64,000 nt of DNA from Trichaptum fuscoviolaceum (GCA_910574455.1 CAJSYZ010000001.1:2463424-2527423); one strand, 5' to 3'. Shown: positions 38,077-52,000, counted from the first letter of the stretch. Numbers and translations: made by a program. Notes: generated by a model from the letters alone, not told the origin.

Positions 38077-38926
38077 TCAGCCGACGCGAATTCCGAGAAG
38101 TAATCCAGCAATGAATGTAGCGCGAGGGGGAAAGTCGGCCGCTAGGAAGTTCACTATCCAACTCCAGAAAGCGTAGATTGTTGGAGGTTTGCTAGTGCCA
38201 GTTGCGGGATCGGTCTTGTTGAATGTCTTTTCATATCGTGATTGTGCTCCGGACCAGTTAATGTTAATGAGGTTTATGGAAGCAAAATACTGCAAGCAAA
38301 TCATGAGCTAATGGACGCTGAGCTTATGAAGAGACTGCTTACTTGGAGTAAGACGAAAACACCACCGAGAAAGAAGGCTAGAAGTTTGACACCTTTCTTG
38401 ACAAAGACTCCGGCACAGATACCACAAACTGCACCGAAGGAGAGCTCGAACATGTTCAAAGAGGACTTCGGGGGTGGAGGAAGAGGTGGTAGATTGTCAC
38501 GACTGTCAGTTGAGGACGCATCCACCTGCGCAGTGGCTGAGTCGGGCGTGCTTGCTGGGTGAAGAGCCGGACTTGAAGGTTTGGGCGCTGTAGCGAAATG
38601 CTTATGTTTAGTATAGATAGGCAGAAAGCTTTTGAGGGAGACGTACAGTCGCATAACACAGGTCGCGCGAAGGTTGCTAAGCCCAGCCCAAGGCTTGCGA
38701 CAGCGGCAGCTCCTCCAAGCGCTCTACGCCTTCCATTTGACCTCGCAGAGTGAGCGCCTGAGTTCAGAACATTACTCGTGCTGAGAGAGAATCCGCGAGA
38801 AAAGCCTGTGCTTGGTCGAGGAAGGGATTGAACAGGATTAAAGAACTTGTTGACTGAGCGAGTTGCAGAATAAGACAAGAAGGAGGAGGTGCCCCTTGTG
38901 CAGGACAAAGATAATCTTAGAAACAT
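38077..38926 (-). CDS. FUN14-family mitochondrial protein
   Basis: The N-terminus is Arg/Ser-rich without acids (MFLRLSLSCTRGTSSFLSYS), fitting a mitochondrial presequence. A Gly/Ala helix follows (LGGAAAVASLGLGLATFARPV). After a Pro-rich linker comes the FUN14 core: NMFELSFGAVCGICAGVFVKKGVKLLAFFLGGVFVLLQ, then YFASINLININWSG and PPRATFIAGLLLGIRVG at the C-terminus. Introns are at gtacgt and gtaagc. FUN14 proteins sit in the mitochondrial outer membrane, and the mammalian member is a mitophagy receptor. A clear LC3-binding YxxL motif is not seen here. Confidence 0.88.
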
Positions 38927-39154
38927 TGCGGTCGTTGGCGAAGTCTGAAATCGGAACCATTGACAGTCTTCAAGTGATGAGTGATGACGTCATCGGAAGA
39001 TCTCCGTTCCATTCCCAAATTTAACCGGGTTCGAGTTACCGGTCAAGACAAGCCCTGTTCCTCACCGTTCACAGCCTTTTTGTTCGACTCTCTTTCTTCC
39101 TTCCACTACACCCTCCCCCTTCGTCCTCTTAAGCTCACGGCCATATCTAGTGAC

Positions 39155-40111
39155 ATGGCAGAGAGATTTCTTGCATTCGTCCTGCACGCATCGGCTGCAG
39201 GAATCATGCTCGCGGGGTATAAAAGTCTGGAGACCACCGTGCTTGACTCGTACATTCGGAGCCAGAAGGGGGGGCATGCACAGTTTTTGACCATACAAGC
39301 GTAAGCTCTCTTTAATCTCGTCCTTGTTAATAGCAGCGTTTTGACTAAGATTTGGCTTTGGCTGCGAATTAGGCTTGGGATTGCTTGGCTCACCATGGTT
39401 TTTAGTTTGGTCGCTGATATCTTGCCGTCCTTAACATGTGAGTAATGAATCAGCTATCATAGCCAGGGATCGTCTAAAATATGTCGAAATAAAGTGGCTA
39501 GGAAGCTCAAGCGTGCTTTCTTCCTTATCGCGCTCCCAGTATGCACATTCATATAGTCATTAGCCATTCACTCACCTATACTTTTTTCGATGAAGCTCGC
39601 AGTGGTAGTAACGTCAATCTACTGGTCGCTCCTTCTTCTCTTCCCGCACCTCATCCTGCAAGGGAAGCCTGGAGCCACACCTCCCTCCTCGACTTCCTCT
39701 GCTCAGCCGGAGGTCTTCCGCATCCCGCTCTCTCTGGACCTCTCCCTGCACGCAGTACCTGCCATCTCTCTCCTGTTCGACTTCTTCGCATTTGAACGAG
39801 CCTACGGTCCGTTTGAGGCAGGATGGGGTGCGACAACTGCGGCGAGCCTCTTTGGCCTTTGGTATTCAGTTTGGGTAGAATATTGTGCAGGGTACAATGG
39901 GACATGTGAGTGTTCTTCCGGCCGCACATGAGAGCAAATGTTCATTTGAAACCTCCATTCAGTCCCCTATCCATTCCTTAACAACCCCTTGCCCGTGCGT
40001 ATTATCATTTACATTGTTGTCACAAGCATCGCATTCGCATCCTTCCGGGGCATTAACGCACTGCACATCAAGCTCAATGGCCAACCCTTTGTTCGCACCA
40101 AAAAGGAATAA
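39155..40111 (+). CDS. FAR-17a/AIG1-like multi-pass membrane protein
   Basis: The translation begins MAERFLAFVLHASAAGIMLAGY. TM-like segments follow: LGIAWLTMVFSLVADILP, LAVVVTSIYWSLLLLFPHL, LHAVPAISLLFDFFAF, AASLFGLWYSVWVEYCAGYN and VRIIIYIVVTSIAFASFRG. The loop SLDLSLHAVPAISLL with a conserved His, and the WVEYCAGYNG segment, fit AIG1/ADTRP-type hydrolases, some of which hydrolyse fatty-acid esters of hydroxy fatty acids. The protein ends NGQPFVRTKKE. Four short introns are used. Activity here is inferred from family only. Confidence 0.85.
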
Positions 40112-40414
40112 TTCTATCGAACGAAATTGTCCACAAATATTGTCAACGCTTCATTCACGACATTTAGTAATTTATAAACAATGTACATAGACAGCGAATG
40201 AAATGCATAGATGTGATCATGTAACGTATCACGGTAGTTGTTATTGAGGAAACCAATATTATGCCAGCATGTAAGGACGAACGACTGTATGGATAAATAA
40301 TGTGCAAGAAACAGGTTGAGTGTAATAGTACAGTGTAAAATATGGTGTAAAACTGTTCATACAGATGAAATCCAATCTTTAAAAACATTCTCTCTAGACC
40401 ACACTTCCTTACAC

Positions 40415-42204
40415 TTACACTCGCCCCTTCCATCTCCTCCACAATACAACACTCACCGCCAGCGCTCCAACGGCAGAAACAGTGGTGACACCGAATGTCA
40501 GTTTCCAGCATTGCGTTCCCTTGCATACTGCGCCGTCAGTTGCATGGGATGCTGCGATGAATGCGTATAGGTACGAGAAGAGCGGCGTGCCAATGAAGGG
40601 CGCATACGTGATGATGCCGAAGTTGCGACCGAGGTTGGACAGTCCCCACACGGATGATACAATCCCTGGAAGCGCGGTAAAGACGGCACCATACGCGATG
40701 CCAGTGCCGATACTGTACGAATTATTCACAAAGCAGGTCAGAACTTCAAGCTTTGAACGCGGAGCAAAACAAAAGAGAAACCAACCTTAACATCCAAACG
40801 GCCGACTGACTCCGGATGAAGAACTCCATGTTCGCAAAAGTCAGCACAAGGAGTGCACTGGATACAGTTAAGAAGGCCACCCGGCTGACGCGATGTTTCC
40901 TAGCGTAATAAATTGTCCCACATGGCAGATAAGACGCAACTGGAGACACGAAGTCTGCGAGCGGCCCAACGAAGAGCCGTGAAACAGTATTAGAGATCGA
41001 AAGCAGGCGCACTTGCGTCGCTGTTGCAGAGGTTGACGAGGATCGTGCGACGGCAAAGAGAGTTGATGTGGAAGAAGAATCAGAGGGAAGGGAGAGGACG
41101 ATGGTGCCAATGTTTGAGATTACCATTTCGGACTATGGGGAGAATGTGTATGAGGAAGCCTTCTATGTCATGAGAAGTTGATGGACTTACAGTACCGAGG
41201 CAGACCATGACAAGGAAAGCAAGTATCCAAAAGTATGGGTCCTTTAGAAGGTCCATAACAGTCTGTTTGGACTCTACAGGGACGACAGTAACTTGCACAT
41301 TAGATTTCTTATTGGGAGCAATAAGCGGTGAACGTTCGTCCGGAGGCTGTTCAAACACGCTTTCCTCATCATCCTGAATATCGCTCGAGTCCAATGCCTC
41401 CACTTGAGCAATCTGAGGCGTTCGAAGGTTAATAGCTCCAAAGACATGCACAACACCCGTAAGGATTGCCATGAACGTGACGAAACGTGTCACTTCTAGA
41501 GTGCCATCTTCCGACGTGAAGTAATTCGAAGCAATAACTGAGAGAAAGAGCGGCGAGAGTCCAAAGAGGGCCATGCTCGAACCGGATGCGATACCAATGT
41601 AGTCCGGGAAGTTCTTTGACGCGGCAAATAGGGACGAAAAATACGACGTGACAGTTCCCAGTCCAGCCATGAAGAAAAAGAGAGCAAGGCGTTCAAAGGA
41701 TGATTGAGAGGGTACGGTAATATCATCGGGTGTCTTGGCGATCTCAAGTGCAAACAACCCGAAACCAGAGGAGAATAGGAGGGAGGAGGCGAGTGAGCAG
41801 GACCATGGCCCGTAATGGTCAATGGCCTTTCCAACGAGCGCAGCGAAGGGGTATTGGCCAATCATACCTCTGTTAGCGACGCGGCGTTAATCATGTCTAA
41901 CTGAGAAGGGAGAGAATTGGAGGACGCACGCAAGAACGATAGTAGTGAGCTGCGGCTGCGTGAGCTTCAGATGCTCAGCTAGCGCCGGCGACAGCAGTGG
42001 AAACGTGAATATACCACCGGCGCATAGTCTGTAGTTCATTGAATGCATTAGCACAAGAAAGAAATTGAAGCGATAGACCGTGCTATGAACTGTGTATGCT
42101 TGACGCAGCAGTCCCGACACTCACGCATTCGCTCCTATCGAAAGGCAGGTCAACGCAAGTTGGATGCGCTGTATCAACTGAGGTCTGTTATCTATCGATA
42201 GCAT
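40415..42204 (-). CDS. MFS transporter, Mch1/nodulin-like type
   Basis: The start is MLSIDNRPQLIQRIQLALT (42204). About twelve TM segments can be followed. The N-half includes LCAGGIFTFPLLSPALAE, PQLTTIVLACV, GQYPFAALVGKAIDHYGPW and FFFMAGLGTVTSYFSSLF. An acidic central loop follows (DSSDIQDDEESVFEQPPDE). The C-half includes DPYFWILAFLVMVCLGTV, VSRLFVGPLADFV, GTGIAYGAVFTALPGIVSSV and GRNFGIITYAPFIGTPL. The C-terminus is basic (LWRRWKGRV). This layout matches the fungal Mch1/YMR155W group, whose substrate is not known. It is about 500 residues with short introns. Confidence 0.88.
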
Positions 42205-42417
42205 GGTGGTAAGAAAGAGAGATGGATAGTGTGCGCTAAGACTGGTGCGCGCTGGTGGAGACACACGCTTGAAGGCCTGAAGCAAGCGTGTCCATCATCT
42301 GGGGTACAACAGCCGCGCGAGTCACTGACATCCAAGTTTATGACGTAATCACCTCAGGCTGGCTGTGAGGTTTAGTTTAGCAAGTCGTTGTTTTGTAGTC
42401 TCTTACTGACTCTCAAC

Positions 42418-45400
42418 ATGGCGAAGTCAGAACCTTTGTCTATCGAGGCACTTTTGGAGAAGCAGCGAGCAGAGAAGGAAGCCGCTCTCAAGGTACGAGC
42501 ATACCTCGTTTGCACCTCTTCATCACTAATGGAACACAAATCTAGCCGAAATTCCTAACCAGAGAGGAGCGCGCGAAACTTGCGATTCAAAAACGTTCTC
42601 AAGAGATCAAGGAACAGAGGGAGAAAGAGGAAAGGCAAAGAAGGGAACGTGAGGAGTTTGAGCGAGAGGCAGAGAGTATCCGGGCGAAAGAGAGATCCAG
42701 GGATGAAGGAAGCAGGTATGGCAGAGGCAATCGACGTCAGTGAACGGATATCTCATCTACACTTTTCGACTCTATAGTGACGAGAATTCTATGACTTCTT
42801 ACAGATGATGATCGCTATCAGGATAGAGATAGGGACGGAAGATACGGTCGGCGAGACCAAAGGGACAGGAGAGATGACCGTGCGCAATCCTCCTCGAACT
42901 CGAAGAACATACCTACCGGACCTCGTGCAAATCGTGACAAGGCGCCGCCGACAGGCCCATCTTCAGAGCGAAATGATGCGTCGTCTTCTATGCCGCCGCC
43001 ATCCTCAATATCAAATGTTGATGATCCTCTAGCTGTGGCGTCCTCAAACTATGTACCCCAGATGAATGACAACGACCTCAGTGCAATTCGTTCTCGTTAC
43101 CTCGGCGTAGACAAAAAGAAGCGGAAAATCAGAAAAATGAATGACCGCAAGTTCGTCTTCGATTGGGACGCACAGGACGACACACTGACAGAGGATTCTC
43201 CGTATGCTATGGGCGCTAATCGGCAAGGTGCACAAGTGATGTTTGGTTATGGACATTTGGCAGGTATGGACGATGGTGGAGGGGCGAGGAAGTCGGGGGG
43301 AAAGGGAGATGCAAAATACTCTGATGCTATGGAGAGGAGAAAGGCATCTAAGGCTGGAATCGATGAGAGGCATTGGACTGAGAAGCCGCTTTCTGAAATG
43401 AAGGACCGAGACTGGCGAATATTTAGAGAAGACTTCAGCATCGCTGCGAGAGGTAAACTAGCATTTCTCTCTCAGTCCTCACCTTTCCTAACATTGTGCT
43501 TGCGTAGGTGGCCAGATTCCCCATCCACTCCGTTCTTGGGCCGAGTCTACCATTCCTGAAACAATCTTGGAAGTCATTGAGCAGGTTGGGTATAAGGAGC
43601 CCTCACCTATTCAACGACAAGCTATCCCTATTGGTCTTCAGAATCGTGATCTCATTGGTATTGCAGAGACTGGTCAGTACTGCTAACTATACACCGATAT
43701 TATTAAACTTAGAAAGAAATGCCTAGGTTCGGGAAAGACGGCGGCGTTTGTGATTCCTATGCTTACATACATCTCAAACTTACCGCCGTTCACGGATGAA
43801 ATACGGCACATGGGACCATACGCGTTAATTTTGGCGCCCACGCGTGAGCTCGCGCAGCAGATTGAATCCGAGACACGCAAGTTTGCCTCCCCGCTCGGCT
43901 TTCGTTGTGTTTCAATAGTCGGTGGTGTGAGTCAGCCATCCATTTGCATTTCTCTTGTCCTGCGGGGCATCGGCCATGATAGCAATGTTTACTAATGATT
44001 TTAATCGTTTTACAGCGTGCCGTAGAGGAGCAGCAATTCAATTTGCGTGAGGGCGCTGAGATCATCATTGCGACGCCCGGTCGTTTGAAAGACGTAATTG
44101 AGCGACATGTCATTGTGCTCTCGCAATGTACCTACATTGTAATGGACGAGGCGGACCGGATGGTGAATCTCGGTTTTGAGGTCGACCTTACATTTATCCT
44201 TGACAGGCTCCCATCGGAGACGCTCAAGGGCGAGGATGAAGGTTCGATGATGGACATTGATGGCGAAATGGTCAAGAAGGGTCGCACGCGAGTAACAACA
44301 CTGTTCTCGGCGACGATGCCGCCTGCCGTCGAACGTCTGACGAGGAAATACCTCAGACGCCCAGCTATTGTCACAATCGGTGAGGCTGGAAGGGCGGTCG
44401 ACACAGTCGAGCAACGTGTTGAATTCGTGAGCGGAGATGAAAAGAAGAAGTAAGCCCTTTTGTTTTTGATTCATATGTGTGGGACTCTATGATGTTGATC
44501 CTTGCACTTCAGGCAACGTCTGCTCGAAATTCTCAACAAGGGCGGCTTCCCGGCTCCCATAATTGTCTTCGTAAATCAAAAGAAGACGGCTGATATGGTG
44601 TGCAAAGATATCCAACGTGGAGGGGTGAGTAAATGTCAAGATCAGTCTATCTGCGCAACTCTCACAAGGAACTTAAACTTGTAGTGCCGCGCGACAACTC
44701 TCCATTCAGGCAAGAACCAAGAGCAGCGTGAGGCCGCTCTACAGGCTCTGCGTAGCGGCGAATCCGATATCCTGGTGGCAACAGACCTTGCTGGACGTGG
44801 TATCGATGTACAGGACGTTAGTCTCGTCATCAATTATCAGATGGCGAATACCATTGAGGCATACATTCATCGTATCGGTAAGTAAAACCTTTTCTTGCTC
44901 TGGTCACCGAGAAACGTGTGTCTTGGAATAGGAGCTAATGTATCACGTGATTTACAGGACGTACTGGCCGTGCGGGCAAACAAGGTGTCGCGATCACCTT
45001 CCTTACGAACGATGATGACGAGGTCATGTACGTGCTTCTTTTCCTTATTCATACATTGTACCATCATACCGCACTTCTTCCGTTTGCTTCCTTGCTTCTG
45101 CCTCGCATTCGCTCTTCTATACACTACGATCGAATTTACGTTGACGCTGACGTATACACTTTTATTTTGCCTAAATGTGGATTATACAGGTATGATCTTA
45201 AGCAGGGTGAGTCTATCGCAGCCATCGCGCAGCATCGATTTAAGATATGCGCGATTGGTTTTGGGGCTTATGTTTTACCTTTGATATGCATGCTGACGTG
45301 TGTTTCTTCCCTCCTCCCTGCGTTAACTACTCTATCCGCTCGCCCTCGGATAATCACACACAGAAATTTCGAAGAGCCCAGTCTCGAAAGTTCCGGTCGA

Positions 45401-45479
45401 GCTTGCAAAGCACGAGGCGGCGCAAGCGAGGGTCTCGCGCGAGATGAAGCGCAGACGGGACGCGGAAGACCAGGGTTGA
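42418..45479 (+). CDS. PRP28: Pre-mRNA-splicing DEAD-box helicase PRP28
   Basis: This U5 snRNP helicase swaps U1 for U6 at the 5' splice site. The N-terminal region is charged and RS/RD-rich ([18 protein letters not shown]), followed by [19 protein letters not shown] and [12 protein letters not shown], typical of Prp28. Helicase motifs follow: Q ([11 protein letters not shown]), I ([13 protein letters not shown], split by an intron), Ia ([12 protein letters not shown]), Ib (IATPGRLKD), II (VMDEADRM), III (FSATMPP), IV ([11 protein letters not shown]), V ([12 protein letters not shown]) and VI ([13 protein letters not shown]). The tail ends [12 protein letters not shown]. The N-terminal intron 42738-42806 is inferred from frame. 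It has about 11 exons and about 740 residues. Confidence 0.95.
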
Positions 45480-48400
45480 TCCACTGGCATTTGCTAGTGC
45501 TGATACTGGCCCGGATGTTCTCGCACAATCTATATGCCCCCGCACACCCGATCACGATTTTTTTGCTGTCTATTTTCACCCGAACCCGAACGCGCATCCG
45601 AACGCACCTGCACACGGTGCCGTGCCACGCCCATCCCCTCATTCTTTCTTGTAAAATCCATTCTCGCCGATTCGTCCGTATGGTGTCTATCTGAGCTCAC
45701 CTCAGCATTATAGTCGTCACCACGTTCGTCTGCACATCATTGGTTTTCCATATTTCATCCCCAGAACGCCACGCCAGGGCGACTGGGATTCCGGGTACAC
45801 AACAGTTGAAGCGGCGTCGCCCGATGGATACTCGGGGTCCTTTAGATTGCAAGTCGGTATAGATAGGCCGCTGTTGATGTGTGTGCATGTATACGACTGT
45901 GGATCTGGAACAGAAAAGAAACTGTTGTGAATATATTCTGCATATCACAATGTGTGTGATTTAAGGGATGCGACGGCTCGTACTCTGTTCAGCTTCGTCG
46001 CTTGAGTAAAATAAGACAAGAGAAGAGGAAGAAAAGATAGTGGTTGTGGTTGCCTGAACCTGGGCAACGCATGGTTATCCGGGATGCGGGACCGGATTTA
46101 AGCTCGCGCTCGGGAAAACCGGAGGTACATATCTGCAGATTCTACTTGAACCTTCGCGGCAGGAACATCTACTGAACATACATTTCAATTTCATGAATGT
46201 GTTGGAGTTTTTCTGTGGCACCATTTCGCAAGATTGAGTGTTTGAGATACACACGTATGTTTTGAATTGAAAGCTGTCTTCACGGTATCGATTCATTCAA
46301 ACGAAAGAAAAATTTCGAGCAGTCGTCTGTATCACTTTGAAATTTTACTTCATCCTTTGTATCTTGAATTGACTGTCTTCCTTACGACTTCCGGTGACTT
46401 TCTGGCCTGTTTCTTCATACGTGGGATGGATAGTGGTGTTGACTAGCCGACTGTGTTGTGATATTCGGCCGACTCTCTGGAAGTATTTGCCAAAGATCAC
46501 CATATCTCTGCAGCTGCATGTCGCCTCACCCCCTCGTTGATTCTAAGCTCTTTAAGGCTTGAATCGTTCCCCATGGGGTCTGTTTCGAACGCAGCATTAC
46601 CAGCATCATCCATCACTGGATCACTCGCATGGTGTGAAGAAAAAAGAAGGGTGTTGATGTGCATGTACCTATTCCTCGGAGTCACCAGCAACAATCATCA
46701 ATCAGCCTAATGGCGTGAGTACTTGTGCGATTGGGGCTCATCTGCGCAAATAGTCTTAAAATTTGTGAGGGAAAGTGAGAATGGTGAGTAGTATTGTGAG
46801 TAACTTGCCGCTCGCCTGCCGGTAATCTATTGAAAACCACCAACACTAAAAGAGACATTTGGCTTGTGTTCTTCTGCCTCGGCGACTTGGCATCCCTCAT
46901 TCAAGGCCAAGAAGCTTAGGAACGAGGATTGCTGGCCAGGCCGGTTCTGAGACTAGCATTCATTCTGGCTGCAGGGAGCGTAGATCTCGGATTAATAAAT
47001 CAACCCGGTCCGTAGACGCCCATGATACGAAGATGTTGTTGAATGCAGTGTCCGGGCTCAGTTGACGAATACCAAGGTCAAGCTGAGATGGGCGCTTCTC
47101 GTACGTTCCATTAGAGGAGGGATGCGGAAGTCATCGGGTTGAGCATACTTGCAAAAGTATGCGAAGTGCAAAGGTAACAAAGAAACGGCGCACCCAGGCT
47201 CGGAGTGGATTTATCGGATGCTTTGCACCGCGCCAAGAAGGCGTCGGTGCTTCGCTCATTGTCGGCACGGTTTCATCCTCCTTGACTTTGCGAAAACAAA
47301 GTATACACTTGTTCAAGATATCAAACAGGCTGACGAACGAGCGGCCGCCTTTCGACGTGAAGCCAGAGATGATGCGCATATATCCAACAGGGGTAGCGAC
47401 GTCATACCCATTCGTTGCTCGCATCCGTCAATTCGTCGCAATTAGCCGACGGCCGGGATGCTGGGGTGCTTCGGGGTCCCGCTCGGATCAGGGCGCCTTC
47501 GCATTTGAACCACTCGGCATCAAGTGCACCCAGAGTACACTGGCCCCGCACCGGCCGGGTTTACCCAATTGCAACTGACCGTTTGTATAATGTAAGGCTG
47601 GCTTATCAACCCACCGGTTTGCGGACTTGGGATCGTAAGTTTACGTGATACGTCTTACCAGTTGCGTTTGGTAGATAGATTATTGCTCCTCGGTTTCTTT
47701 CGAAGGGTAGAGTGAGAAGCGCCAAGCGCGACTGCACTGCGCGCGGTAATACTCGGATTCAAGCAGGACGTGCGTGGGTGCAATGAGCGCGACACCGACG
47801 CATGCACAGTGCGGCGCAAGCAATGCAGAATTGGTGATCGCGGATAGAACGGCGTTTGTCAACATATCTCATCATGACCTGTCTTTATCCTCTGATCCAA
47901 GGCAGGCGGCTTAATCCAGAAAATTTAGCTTTTAATCTGCGATTGTGAGTGTACCTAGATCTCCAGCAAATCATCGCAGCCTCGTCTTGAAAATAGACGA
48001 TTACGAAGAAAGCTGGTGGGATAAAGAATACAGCAAAACGATCGAGCGACGCCGCGGAGAGGTGTTGCGGTTATTTTTGTCGACACTCCCGATTGGATGT
48101 CTGCATGCCTGTGCCGATAGGCGGAATTCATGGTGCCCTTACAGAAAACATATTATGCGGTGGTATGCGGGACGTAACGCTGGTGCAATCTGTGCAAGTA
48201 ATCGAACGTGTGTTCATGATGGAGATGATACGAGAAACTTTCATAGGCTTAGCGTTCAGCGCACCAGGAATGCCATTCACAACTGCATGGGCGCCGTGCC
48301 TCGAAGGTAAACCGGATCAAGAGGACGTGGACGGGAATGCATATAGACGATTGCGACACAAGGACGTCTGTTACAAGTTGCAGGCAGGTTGGACTCGATT

Positions 48401-49018
48401 AGGAAGCGGGCAATACGCCGCAGAGTGATGCAGGCTGACATGTGGTCTCTCTGTGGTGCAGAGCCAGGACACAGCAGACGATGCCGAGGACAGATGCGCG
48501 CATATGCACACCCGACCTGTAACTGTTTATAGCGCACTTGGCGATTGGGTCGCTGCACGACGCTGTGAACCACGCAATCTGGGGTTAATATCATTTTCAT
48601 TAGCATGTCCAGCGCGATACTGTACTTTCTAAAGCAGAGTCTTATTTGCGCGTATGAGCTGCTCGACACTGAGGGGGGGAGACATGTCGGGCGAGGGAGC
48701 TGGTAAGGCCGGGTATTGGCCGAGCTCGGTGCGTGCTCTCCAGCTCCTGGGGTCCTGGCTTATGCAATACTATTCGGGCCGAGCGAGATTCGGATCGGGC
48801 GGTGTTTTCGTCCGAAACGGGAGGGTGAGAACAAATGGATTTATGTATCTGGTGCGCTCATCGCCCCGGGCACTCCTCTCTCCATCTCTCTATCAACAAC
48901 CTTGCGCACGCTCACCGCTGCGACCAACAGCGACAAGCTGTCCACTCAACAGTGCTCAACGTCCTTCGCGACGACGAGCAGGGCATACTCTCTGACGTCG
49001 GCCATTCTAACGACGGAT
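45480..49018. other. Gene-poor 3.5-kb region
   Basis: This is the longest stretch without a recognised gene. It begins with the PRP28 3' flank and ends with the kinase upstream region; the kinase frame stays open upstream to about 48716. Short ORFs overlap on both strands (47131-47424 minus, 47149-47578 plus, 47945-48310 plus), and none has a family resemblance. No tRNA, rRNA or terminal repeat was recognised. Confidence 0.4.
47945..48310 (+). CDS. Possible hypothetical ORF, 121 residues
   Basis: The first ~45 residues (LVLKIDDYEESWWDKEY, IERRRGEVLRLFLS) look protein-like. The rest is Arg/Cys/His-rich and resembles random translation. An overlapping frame at 48093-48428 is also open. I recognise no domain. 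It could be a lineage-specific gene or a decayed fragment. Confidence 0.15.
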   Translation: MSVPRSPANHRSLVLKIDDYEESWWDKEYSKTIERRRGEVLRLFLSTLPIGCLHACADRRNSWCPYRKHIMRWYAGRNAGAICASNRTCVHDGDDTRNFHRLSVQRTRNAIHNCMGAVPRR

Positions 49019-52000
49019 ATGCTTTCAGCAAAGCCCATGGAACCCGTGGCTCTGGCCTTCCCCGCCAGTCTGCCACCTTCTCCTAGCGTAAACGGCGTCA
49101 TCGACTCTGGGCTTGGTCAAGACCGCCAGCCATCAACTGGGCGAGACACCAATCGCCCAGCGGACCGCCTACATATCCTCACCACCAGCGGTCGTAGACT
49201 CACCACCGTCCCCGGTCAACTCCCTCTCGACGCGGTCTCTGCTAGCCAGAGCCAGAACCAAAGCCAAAATCTTAGCGACGCCGACGACACGCGCTCCCTG
49301 TCCTCGCAGCACTCTCGCGACTCTGCTTCGATACTTTCCACCTCATCTGCATCGACCCAGCATTACGCATTTCCCCGCCCCGACGCGCGTCGTAGGAGCA
49401 GCAGCAAGACGGATCTGTTGGCAGTGCCCGAGGTAGACGACACGGGCAAGATCGCTCCGGAGCAGGTGAGTTGCATTGCGCATAGTATAAATACGTGCCC
49501 TCGCGTAGAACTCAACTTTGCTGACTATACAACGTTTAATTGCATCCACCTCCAATGTCTCGCTATTTTGTGTCTGCCGATCTGATGTGCTCATTTGTCA
49601 TGGTTCGCGACATCCGCAATGTGACGGAATCAACTCCAACTTGGGCATGCAACCTCCTTGCATCGGCACAATATGTCATATCCTACTTCAATCGGTTTTT
49701 GTAAATCGAAATTTATAACATTGACTCCAGGCTCCCGCGCCTTCTTCGCCACACACTGCGGACCTTCCTATAACTAATCCGCCTTCCCCTCCCTCCTCCG
49801 CCGTTCCCCATTCACCATCTACTCTCACACTAGAGCAAACCCCAGCCAATAGTGCTCGTTTCGGCCTACCGACTCGCAAGTCGACGCGCAGTCTGTTCGG
49901 CCTGTCGTCGCCTTTCGCATCATCAAGTAGACCCCAAACTCCTACAGCATCAGAGTCTTCCTCTTCAGTGATGGCAAACTCTAATGTTAACGTATCCTCT
50001 TCTTCGTCGGCCACACTAACAATGAAAGCCAAGCACAACGGTCCGCTACACGACTTGAAACGTTTCTTGAATCATCACATTCCACATCATCAGCATTCTC
50101 ACTCTCATAGCCATGCAAATCACAGACGTGCTCCTTCACATTCTTCCTCGGGGACGTCATCGACTCTTGGAACGACGATTCATACGCCTGCGGAGCCGCA
50201 TGAAGAGCCCAAAGCTCAGCTTCGCGGCAATGACTTCACGAATACTGGCCTCTCAGATGCGAAGGCGGTTCTTTCCCAGGCACCGCCTAATGCTTCGTCA
50301 TCATTTACGACCGCTCCCATCGCATCTTCCGCCCCATTTAAAGGACCAGAACGCCGGAATTCAAAGTCTAGTTTGTCGTCGGGGTTAGCTCGGAAGGACA
50401 AGGGAAAGGATAGTGTCGAGCAGGAAGTTCCTGTGATGCAAGATGCTGTTAAGCACGCTAAGGGTCGGCCAGATGCTGCGCATGGCGCTGCTACGACTGA
50501 TGATGCGTCATCGGTCGATTCTACGAAAAAGACGAGTTCAAACGGAGCACGTGCGAGTGGCGACAGTGGCAACGCTATCGCACACGGTGCACCTCCTCGC
50601 TCCGGGCGATCGTCTCCTTCGAGAAGAAGTTCGCAACATCATATTCCTGCGACAACCAACCAACACGGTCACAATTCGATCTTGTCGTTGTCCGACGCGA
50701 CGCACGCGCACTTGACGAAGAAGTATGGGAAGTGGGGCCGTGTTCTTGGTTCCGGCGCAGGCGGCACGGTGCGTCTAATCAAGTCCTCGACGAAGCAAGG
50801 CGGGCATATCTATGCGGTGAAGGAGTTCCGACCGAAACGTACCGGAGAGTCGGAGAAGGAATATCAGAAGAAGGTCACAGCAGAGTTCTGTGTCGGCAGC
50901 ACCTTGCATCATCCGAATATCATCGAGACTGTGGACATTGTCAGTGACCATGGGCATTATTACGAGGTAGGCAGCGCGTTATACATGTGCGTGATGACGG
51001 CGTGGGCCAGATTTCTGATGATTGTTTTCCCTTTTTATTCTATTTCCCATCCGTTCCCTTTCCCTGGGATCAAATCGGGCACTTCATTTTCTTTAGGTCA
51101 TGGAGTACGCTCCCTACGACCTGTTCAGCGTAGTGATGTCGGGTAAGATGACCCGTCCCGAGATCTATTGTATTTTCCGCCAAATCTGCGAAGGCGTGGA
51201 GTACCTACACTCAATGGGTCTTGCACATCGCGACTTGAAGCTGGACAACTGTGTTATGACCGAGCAGAATGTGGTAAAGATCATCGATTTCGGCACTGCA
51301 ACTGTATTCCATTATCCTGGAAAGCAGCAGCTCAAGGCAACAGGCGTTGTCGGTTCGGACCCGTATCTCGCCCCCGAGGTCCTCACCGAACAGAATTACG
51401 ACCCTCGAAAGACAGATGTATGGAGCGTGGCGATGATCTTCTTGTGCATGATTCTACGCCGTTTCCCTTGGAAATTGCCTGATCCAAAGACGGACCCGAA
51501 CTTTAGGTCCTTTGTGCATGCGCATCCGGACCTGTGCATCAAGCCGGCGCCGAAGAAAGATCGAGAATTGTTGTCTACCGGCCAGCAGAACGAGTCTTTG
51601 CGTCAACCGTCGAGGTCTGCGAGCGCTAGTTCTGCAGAAATTGATTCAAGCGTTGCTTCCACTGATACTGCTGCTTCTTCGCTCTTTCCTGGGCACAGTG
51701 ATTCTGCCACAGTAATTACGGTCCCGGATGAGTCTGACGATGGAAATCAGAGCGATAGCAGTGAAGGTGGTAAGAGCAGGAAAAGCAGTAAACAACCATC
51801 TTTGTTCAGGAACGCAATTCTTGATGCGCAGTTTCACCACCCGTCAGCGTCAGTTACGACACTACCTACACTGCTGCTTTCCCGTGAGGGCGAGAAGCCC
51901 ATGCTGCGTTCGGATAGCCCACAAGAGATGGATCCGTCAGTTCTTCGGTTTGCACGCCCATCCGATGCGATCGAGTCAGCGCCATCTTCGCCTGTGCTTA

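Noticed and set aside
45026..45694. 222-residue plus-strand ORF
   Set aside because: It runs through the last introns of PRP28 in another frame. The helicase frame has motif VI and a sensible C-terminus.
47500..47520. Possible tRNA T-arm (catttgaaccact)
   Set aside because: No matching acceptor stem, anticodon arm or A-box could be built around it.
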